A stretch of DNA of 11,950 nt from CAYHWW01 sp964360145. Lineage in GTDB: Bacteria > Bdellovibrionota > UBA1018 > CAYHWW01. This document shows, in pieces, positions 6,778 to 11,950 of this stretch (positions are counted from its first letter, which is position 1; each line of letters begins with the position of its first letter). The notes under the pieces were generated by a model. That model worked only from the letters and a program-made list of their open reading frames with translations, was not told where the DNA came from and did not search any database. The stretch is from positions 1-11,950 of the forward strand of contig CAYHWW010000100.1 in assembly GCA_964360145.1 (NCBI GenBank), read 5' to 3'. A program made the position numbers and the translations under genes.

Positions 6778-7550
6778 TGAGGTGCTGCTCCTTTGGCCTT
6801 ATCACCGCTTTGGCTGGGACTCTGACTGGGGCCGGAGCCTGGGCCGAACATAAACGTCACGCCAAGGGTGATGACATTGGTCCAGTTCCAGCGCTGGCCC
6901 ACGACTTGACCGATCTTGGTGGGGATGACCTTCTCCTCAATATTTTCACGATAGGCCATGAGCCTGTAATCAAGTCGCAGCGACACAGCATCCGTCAGAT
7001 AGACTTGCTGGCCCACCCCCGCGTGGGGCGTAACGTAGTTTCCGGTCTCGGTGTTCGTGATGCCGGCGCCGCCCAACAAGTGGAAATCATAGTGCAGAAT
7101 CTTGCGGCCGATGAGACTCAACTTGCCATAAAGAAGACTGCCCGTAACTTCCGCGCCGTAGTAGGCGCGGGGCTTGTTCGTGTTGGTTGTCGCGCCACGG
7201 GTGGATTCAAACGTCTGAAGCGCGTTAGAAGGGTTGACGAAATGTCTCCAGCCGAGCGCATGAACGGCGAAGTACTCGTTGATATGGTAACCAAAGGAGG
7301 CACCCGCCATCTTCACGCTGAGGAAGGGGTCGCTGAAGATCAAGCCACCGAAGGCAGCCAACTCGAACTTATTGTCTTTGGTGTACATGCGGTTCTGCAC
7401 CACGGAGAGCTCTTTCTGCTCGCCCTGCGCCCAATACTTTTCTTTGATGGATTCCACGTTGACGCGCTCTTCAGGTTTCTCCTCAGCTGCTACGGCGGAC
7501 TGCGCGGCCAGACATGCTATTAAAGATGCTGCGAATAAAAGTGATTTCAT
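6774..7550 (-). CDS. Outer-membrane beta-barrel protein of the Glt/Nfs type, 258 aa
   Basis: A signal peptide (MKSLLFAASLIACLAAQSAVA, cleavage near 21) leads into a short region with the family pattern VNVESIKEKYW, NRMYTKDNKFEL, GGLIFSDPF, FGYHINEYFAVH. This is the hallmark of the outer-membrane barrel family found mainly in Myxococcota and relatives. Alternating hydrophobic strands continue to about residue 235, where the last strand (VITLGVTFMF) ends. M. xanthus GltA, GltB and GltH and the paralogous NfsA and NfsB are of this kind and form the outer-membrane part of the gliding or spore-coat machines. I cannot tell which subtype this is, so no symbol is given. About 21 Pro/Ser/Gly/Lys-rich residues follow the last strand, leaving the usual C-terminal barrel signal internal. 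It sits 5 bases after the GltG-like stop, with a G-rich ribosome site nine bases from the ATG, and overlaps the next gene by ATGA. Confidence 0.85.
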   Translation of the reverse strand: MKSLLFAASLIACLAAQSAVAAEEKPEERVNVESIKEKYWAQGEQKELSVVQNRMYTKDNKFELAAFGGLIFSDPFLSVKMAGASFGYHINEYFAVHALGWRHFVNPSNALQTFESTRGATTNTNKPRAYYGAEVTGSLLYGKLSLIGRKILHYDFHLLGGAGITNTETGNYVTPHAGVGQQVYLTDAVSLRLDYRLMAYRENIEEKVIPTKIGQVVGQRWNWTNVITLGVTFMFGPGSGPSQSPSQSGDKAKGAAPQ

Positions 7551-7555
7551 CGCGA

Positions 7556-9013
7556 TTAGCCCCCCAGTGATTTGAAGATGAACGGATAAGACACGGCCAC
7601 ATCCACGCCGCCCCGAGGAAGGGGGAACTGCCAGCTCCGGAGGCGCCTGACGATGCAGTCATCAAGCTTCGGGTCCGGCAACGTCGAGTCCTTGACCTCC
7701 GCCGATTTCACGGACCCTTGTCCGCCGATTACGAATGCCACGACAAGTTTACCCTCGATGCTGGGATATCTCAATATTGACGATTCATAGCAGTAACGGA
7801 TCTCACTCATGTGCTTGTGGATGACAGCGCCCACTTCGTCGCGTGTCAAACCCTCATCGACCGCCGCGCCACCGACGTCCATGCTTACGAAAGCCTGGCC
7901 CTGCCCCTGCACGCCAGCCTTTTCGCCCTTACCATAGCCAACACCTTTGCCGGGGCCCGTGGCACCGCCAATGCCCGCTACTTCAACCTTGCGGCCGTCC
8001 GTCAATCCCACGGCGGGGGCAGTGGCCGCGAGCGCGGTGCTTTTAACGCCAAAGCTTTGGCGGGCCTTCTCCGAGGCGGCTTGCCCCATGACGAAATCAG
8101 ACTGGGCTAAAAGGCGGGTCATGCCACCTTTGAGGAGCTTGCTTGCAGCGGCTTGCAGCGATGCGCCCTTGAAGGCCTGAACCACGGAATTTTTCTGATT
8201 GGTCGCCTTACCACCACCAGCCTGGGGCACTGATGACCCGGGGGCCGTCGCCTTTCTTTTGGGAGGGGTCATGACGATCTTCGTGAACTGCTCGGGAATC
8301 AGTTCCTCTTCTTTAGGCTTCAGAAGCGAGAGCGCGGAGAGGATCAACAGCAGCAGCGCCATGCCGCCGGCGGCCCCCAGCAGAGATTTGCGGAACTCAG
8401 CCCATTCCCTCATTTCCCGCTCGGAACGGTTGGCGCTGTCTTCGAACGTCGTCGCATCGCAACCGCGGACAACCCACGTTCTCTGACCATCGTGGATGCG
8501 CGTTTTGCATAGATCTTCCATGTTCAACAATACTGTCTGGCCGCGATTGAGCACTGACTCTTTGTTCCCTGTATGAACTGCTAAGCCATCCGTGCAGCTC
8601 TCCACGATGTAAGAATCGGATTGGCCTCTGATCTTGAAAAACTCATCTTCACCAGCGCGCGCCGTAAAAGCGCCCTCCAGGGGAACTGACTCATTGAGAG
8701 CGGACCCCATCAATGAATAGATCTGCAGCAGCGGGCCGTTCTTACCGCGGTTCACGAATGCGGGGTCCAACACTTCAACGGGCCGCACGGCGAGCGAAAG
8801 CCCCGGACGAAGGCTCATGGTCGCCCCTTTGCCGCCGGCGGGAAAAATCATGGACAGAGCCTTGCTGCCACCACGCACCTGAACGCCTGCGCTGGTCCTC
8901 TCGAGGACCCACGGCAAGGGCTGACCCAGCGCCAGGGGTTTTTTGGTGTCCCACACGCGGCTGCGGGAGCTGCCGCCCGTGGAAACCGTGACGACAAGAG
9001 ATGTGGCTTTCAT
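7556..9013 (-). CDS. gltG: GltG/PglI-like single-span protein with AgmX/PglI C-terminal domain, 485 aa
   Basis: The protein has three parts. Residues 1-205 are a cytoplasmic beta-rich region in the place where GltG and NfsG carry an FHA-type domain; the phosphothreonine-binding FHA residues are not evident, so any such domain is degenerate. Residues about 211-231 are one membrane span (LLGAAGGMALLLLILSALSLL). The periplasmic part has a Pro/Lys segment (MTPPKRKA), helical and Gly-rich linkers (about 347-382), and a TonB-like AgmX/PglI domain at 388-483 with IRYCYE, EGKLVVAFVIGGQGSV, a second cysteine in DDCIVRRL and WQFP. The cysteine pair (408 and 453) is typical of this domain and may be a disulphide. 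In M. xanthus GltG sits in the inner membrane and is thought to reach through the periplasm to outer-membrane Glt proteins, linking them to the AglRQS motor. The ATG overlaps the previous stop (ATGA), with GAGG eight bases upstream. Confidence 0.82.
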   Translation of the reverse strand: MKATSLVVTVSTGGSSRSRVWDTKKPLALGQPLPWVLERTSAGVQVRGGSKALSMIFPAGGKGATMSLRPGLSLAVRPVEVLDPAFVNRGKNGPLLQIYSLMGSALNESVPLEGAFTARAGEDEFFKIRGQSDSYIVESCTDGLAVHTGNKESVLNRGQTVLLNMEDLCKTRIHDGQRTWVVRGCDATTFEDSANRSEREMREWAEFRKSLLGAAGGMALLLLILSALSLLKPKEEELIPEQFTKIVMTPPKRKATAPGSSVPQAGGGKATNQKNSVVQAFKGASLQAAASKLLKGGMTRLLAQSDFVMGQAASEKARQSFGVKSTALAATAPAVGLTDGRKVEVAGIGGATGPGKGVGYGKGEKAGVQGQGQAFVSMDVGGAAVDEGLTRDEVGAVIHKHMSEIRYCYESSILRYPSIEGKLVVAFVIGGQGSVKSAEVKDSTLPDPKLDDCIVRRLRSWQFPLPRGGVDVAVSYPFIFKSLGG

Positions 9014-9285
9014 TGGCTATACCTCATGACTTTCAGGGTTTCGGCTGTCTCCGTGCGGAATCCGCCCCGTTTCAAATACAGGTGGGGTTTGCGCTTTTTT
9101 TTATCGTGATCAGAAATGTGACTCAATGAGTCCAGGGGCCGTTTATTCATGCCCTCCACGAGATCGCCGTCGAAATCGATCACTTTGGAGCTTTTGCTTT
9201 TTGCCAGAGTCGTAGCCGCCAGCGCGAGGCCGACGATGATCATGGCGATGATGAGCTTCAGCGAGTATGCGCGACCCATATTCAT
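9010..9285 (-). CDS. gltF: Small single-span protein, GltF-like, 91 aa
   Basis: One hydrophobic segment (residues about 9-28) follows a short basic N-terminus. The remaining about 60 residues are charged: KVIDFDGDLVEGMNKRPLDS, then a basic stretch (DKKKRK) and LYLKRGGFRTETAETLKVMR. Such a dense run of distinctive residues, with no low complexity, suggests strong conservation. Position between the large TPR gene and the PglI-like gene matches GltF of M. xanthus, a small membrane component of the gliding complex whose biochemical role is not defined. The symbol rests on synteny and general shape, not on a motif I can prove. The segment could be an uncleaved anchor or a cleaved signal peptide (ALAATTLA). 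It overlaps both neighbours by ATGA. A strong GGGGGAGGG lies just upstream and could serve either the first ATG or the second one at residue 3. Confidence 0.65.
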   Translation of the reverse strand: MNMGRAYSLKLIIAMIIVGLALAATTLAKSKSSKVIDFDGDLVEGMNKRPLDSLSHISDHDKKKRKPHLYLKRGGFRTETAETLKVMRYSQ

Positions 9286-11950
9286 TTTCCCTCCCCCAGT
9301 TCCGCCAAGCCCTCGGCCTGGGCTCCCATGCGAACCAGGGTCATCCCCCTCATCATCCTGCTCTCAAGCTGCTGCGTCAGATAGATGGCTTGCGACCAGA
9401 TGCGGCCCTCGATGGCGCGCCACCAATGGGCCTTGAGACACTTCACCGTCGCGTCGCTGCAAGACATGTCGGCTGTGATGAACCAGGGGCCTTCGGAATC
9501 GATCTGCCGCAGAAGGGATATATCGAATGACGGATCCTTGGAGGCCACGGAGCGCTGGGAGCGCAAAGCCTTGGCCTGGGATGGATTCTCCTGGAAGAAA
9601 GCCTCTGAGATGAGATCGAGATCCTGACGCTCGATCTTCGATTTGAATGCCACCTCAAATGCCCTTTCGCGCATGTCCGCGGCCTTCTCTTCAAAGGGGA
9701 TGATAATCTTGTCGAGGGTTTTCTTGTACTCCTCCAGCTCGTTTTCAGCCATGCCCTTGGGGGCGGCAAGCGCCCGAAGTCCCTGAGCGAAATCCAAGTA
9801 TACCCAAGCCACCTCATTCAATACTTTTGCTTGAAGTCCCGCATAGGGCAGCTTAGCCGCCAGGGTGGCCGCGCCCTCATACTCGCGGACGAGGTCCACG
9901 CGGTGGGTGATGTGCCGCTCTGAAGCAGCAAGGGGCGACATCGCGCTGAGGGCCTTGCGATTGAGCTTAAAGATCTCGGGGATGGTGCGGGTGAAGGAAG
10001 CGATCAAAGAGGACTTCACCAACGGATCCAGATCGTTGAGGCCCTTCGCGAGAGTCTTGAGGGCCTGGTTGCGGTCACGGAATGAAAGGGTCTCAACGCC
10101 CTCCAAAGACAGTGCGGCCCAGATGGGTCGATTGTCTTCAAAGCCCTTGCGGGCCTTGCCTAAATATTTCTCGGTATCCGCAGCGGTAATGCCCTTGCGA
10201 TCACCCAGGAACCCAAGCAGACCCTCGAAGCGATCACACTCCGCCTCGTTGTGCTCCGCGCACAAGGCACTACTTTTGAGGAAGATTTTCATCTGCTCAG
10301 CTTTGCCGCCCAGCCAGGCAAGCATGAGGGCGCGGGAGCGGAGTTTATCACGCTCTTTAGCGTCGATCTTGACGATAGTGCCGGGCAACTCCAGCCAGGC
10401 TTTGTAATCAGCGGCGGAAGCAGCGAACTGGAAGCGCTCTTCGAACAACCCTGCACGAGAAAGAAGCGCGGCGGCGCCCATGGGGGACTTAACGTCTTTG
10501 GCGATCAAACGACTGAAATAGGACTCCGCCCTGGGGTAGTCTTGCAAACTCTTCGCGGCCTTCGCGGCGAGGGCAAGGAAGTCGTCATTTGACTCCGTCT
10601 TAAGGAAGTCCTCGGCCCGGGAAAGAGATTTTCCGCTATTGCCAGACTTGAAGTCGGCCTCCGCGAGCTTATAGAGCGCGCCCGCATCCAAGGTGTGCAG
10701 ACGCTTCGCGAAATCCGTCCCCTTCCACTGCTTCACCCTTTCCAACTTGGAAATCAGATCGTGCAAGCCCTCCCAGTCGGATGAGGCGACATACGTATCA
10801 ACAGCCAAGGTGGCTGATGGCAGAGCAAAACGCGACGCCGCATGCTTCAGGGCGAATTCGGACATGCGCCCCGTTGCCTTGCGGATCACGCCTGCTTGAT
10901 ACAAAGAGCGATTAGCCTCGAATAAAAAGTTATCGGCTATGGTGCCGTGATCTGAAACGTGTTCATCCACCCAGCCTATCCATTCATGCATGAGGCCTTG
11001 AGGCAGCTCACTGTCGTCCTCGGCCATTGCTTTAGCGACGAGATCCCCGGGGATCATCTTCTGGGCGATCAAATGCTCATAACGGCTGCCGATGGCTTTG
11101 AGGCTGGCATCTTTCAGTATTGCGTCATCCGCGGCATGTTTCACGACCCAACGATAGTGGGTGGTGGCCTTCTCGTACTGCTTGATCTGGAACAGAGTCT
11201 CCGCCAGGTTGTAGTGAGCGCGCACCACGCGAGGATCAGTTTCCTCAATGATCTGAATGAAGGAATCATAAACGCTGGCAAGCACCACGCTCAGGGCCAA
11301 GACCTCCTCCGTGGCATTCTTGTTCTTCACGATGAGTTTTTGCATACCCTCAGCAGTGTCGAGCAACAGCTTTTGGCCTTTCAGAAGCGACTCGCGACTG
11401 ATCTTGTTCTTGCTGAGGATAACCATATCCTGAGAGCTCTTGAGCAGCTCTTTGTACCTCTGGTGGTTGAGCTGGTGTTCGAACGCTACGATGAGCACAT
11501 CGAAAGTCTCAGGCCGCTCCGACTCAGACTGCAAAACCTGGTCCTTCCATGCAATGAGATCCGCGTCATGGCCATGGCTACGCAACAGTTTCGCGAAACG
11601 CAGGAGCATGCGGCCCAGCACCGGGCCCTTTTCGAGGCCCTTGAAGTAACCCAGCGCATGTTCGATGCCGAACGGCATGATCTTCCGCTCGAAGCCTTCG
11701 AGATAGAACACCGCAGTGTCCAGAAGAGCATTTTCCCGCAAAGCCTCATTTGAAGCGCTGCGACGGCTGTCATAGTAGCCCACGGTGCGCTCGGAGTAGC
11801 GAAGAGCCAGGGATATGTCCTTCAGGTTGTAGTAGGACCAGCTCATCTTATAGAGCGCGAAGGGGTAATGAGGGTCGTCGGGGGCTTGCTCCACTCGCTT
11901 CAGGTAACCAATGGCTCTCTCGTGCTGATTGTCCGCGATGGCGATGTCAG
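9282..11950 (-). CDS. gltD: Large TPR protein, GltD/AgmU-like, partial (N-terminus beyond window)
   Basis: The frame is open to the right edge, so at least 888 C-terminal residues are present and the true start is outside. The first visible residues already form a TPR: AIGYLKRVEQAPDDPHYPFA followed by LYKMSWSYYNLKDISLALRY. Another clear TPR is at 11127-11228 (VRAHYNLAETLFQIKQYEKA). The rest is almost entirely helical, with many degenerate repeats. The C-terminal 70 residues carry two cysteines and an HWWRAIEGRIWSQAIYLTQQ segment. M. xanthus AgmU/GltD is a TPR protein of about 1,200 residues required for adventurous gliding, with NfsD as its spore-coat paralogue. Length, repeats and position before the small membrane gene and the PglI-like gene agree with that family. 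In M. xanthus gltE lies between gltD and gltF; here the stop overlaps the small gene's ATG directly, so gltE is not at that place. A generic TPR scaffold is the fallback identification. Confidence 0.75.
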   Translation of the reverse strand, partial: DIAIADNQHERAIGYLKRVEQAPDDPHYPFALYKMSWSYYNLKDISLALRYSERTVGYYDSRRSASNEALRENALLDTAVFYLEGFERKIMPFGIEHALGYFKGLEKGPVLGRMLLRFAKLLRSHGHDADLIAWKDQVLQSESERPETFDVLIVAFEHQLNHQRYKELLKSSQDMVILSKNKISRESLLKGQKLLLDTAEGMQKLIVKNKNATEEVLALSVVLASVYDSFIQIIEETDPRVVRAHYNLAETLFQIKQYEKATTHYRWVVKHAADDAILKDASLKAIGSRYEHLIAQKMIPGDLVAKAMAEDDSELPQGLMHEWIGWVDEHVSDHGTIADNFLFEANRSLYQAGVIRKATGRMSEFALKHAASRFALPSATLAVDTYVASSDWEGLHDLISKLERVKQWKGTDFAKRLHTLDAGALYKLAEADFKSGNSGKSLSRAEDFLKTESNDDFLALAAKAAKSLQDYPRAESYFSRLIAKDVKSPMGAAALLSRAGLFEERFQFAASAADYKAWLELPGTIVKIDAKERDKLRSRALMLAWLGGKAEQMKIFLKSSALCAEHNEAECDRFEGLLGFLGDRKGITAADTEKYLGKARKGFEDNRPIWAALSLEGVETLSFRDRNQALKTLAKGLNDLDPLVKSSLIASFTRTIPEIFKLNRKALSAMSPLAASERHITHRVDLVREYEGAATLAAKLPYAGLQAKVLNEVAWVYLDFAQGLRALAAPKGMAENELEEYKKTLDKIIIPFEEKAADMRERAFEVAFKSKIERQDLDLISEAFFQENPSQAKALRSQRSVASKDPSFDISLLRQIDSEGPWFITADMSCSDATVKCLKAHWWRAIEGRIWSQAIYLTQQLESRMMRGMTLVRMGAQAEGLAELGEGK

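Larger units (their letters stand above)
4948..11950 (-). other. Five-gene Glt/Nfs-type envelope complex operon (5' end outside window)
   Basis: Five minus-strand genes are joined by ATGA overlaps at 9282-9285, 9010-9013 and 6774-6777 and by a 5-base gap at 7551-7555. No promoter or terminator space exists between them, so they are one transcript that begins beyond the right edge. Order: GltD-like, GltF-like, GltG-like, outer-membrane barrel, GltC-like. In M. xanthus these parts are split between two loci (gltD-E-F-G-H and downstream, and gltK-B-A-C), so this operon joins both halves. AglRQS motor genes are not in the window. Confidence 0.75.

Noticed and set aside
6714..7523. Long plus-strand open frame (269 aa) over the barrel gene
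   Set aside because: It lies antisense to a gene with a signal peptide and clear family motifs; its translation has no domain, and long antisense frames are expected in GC-rich coding DNA.
8141..8160. Perfect tandem 10-base duplication GCTTGCAGCG
   Set aside because: Inside the gltG-like gene, in an Ala-rich coding stretch with the frame intact; too short to be more than chance or slippage.
10959..11753. Plus-strand open frame (264 aa) over the large TPR gene
   Set aside because: Antisense shadow; the minus-strand frame has TPR motifs and operon continuity.
11892..11894. GTG as the true start of the large TPR protein
   Set aside because: The frame stays open to the window edge and the upstream residues continue the TPR pattern, so the gene is cut by the edge.

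Overview
The window looks like chromosomal DNA from a predatory or gliding 'deltaproteobacterial-type' lineage. By eye GC is moderately high, roughly the mid-50s percent. The right 7 kb is an operon related to the Glt (gliding transducer) / Nfs (spore coat) envelope complexes first described in Myxococcus xanthus and also found in Bdellovibrio and other relatives. The moderate GC fits the Bdellovibrionota/Oligoflexia side better than the GC-rich Myxococcota, but that placement is inference. There are no RNA genes, transposases, phage genes or CRISPR arrays.

Layout, in the direction of transcription of the minus strand. (1) From the right edge to 4948 lies a tightly packed five-gene operon: a large TPR protein (GltD/AgmU-like, cut by the window edge), a 91-residue single-span protein (GltF-like), a protein with one membrane span and an AgmX/PglI (TonB-like) C-terminal domain (GltG/PglI-like), an outer-membrane beta-barrel protein (GltA/GltB/GltH type), and a periplasmic TPR plus coiled-coil protein (GltC-like). 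Three of the four junctions are 4-base ATGA overlaps and the fourth is a 5-base gap, so the products are probably made as one envelope-spanning complex. (2) A PilZ-domain protein (probable c-di-GMP receptor) is on the plus strand, convergent with the operon, with only 6 bases between stop codons. (3) Divergent from pilZ, at 3042-4379, is an exported lipoprotein made of five roughly 72-residue Ig-like repeats. The 196-base gap between the two carries a good sigma70-like promoter for the lipoprotein, with inverted repeats lying on it. (4) At 17-2865 is a two-gene unit of unrecognised exported, helix-rich proteins (346 and 603 residues) joined by a GTGA overlap. The first gene's ribosome binding site sits inside a strong predicted mRNA hairpin.

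How the parts may work together (inference): the operon supplies the inner-membrane, periplasmic and outer-membrane parts of a Glt/Nfs-type machine, which in M. xanthus is powered by the AglRQS motor. No motor genes and no gltE are visible here; they may lie upstream of the window or elsewhere. The PilZ protein, the repeat lipoprotein and the two exported coiled-coil proteins are neighbours that could regulate the machine or serve as surface cargo, but only position links them. The most novel material is the 346/603-residue exported pair with its hairpin-masked start, and the compact D-F-G-barrel-C arrangement of the operon.
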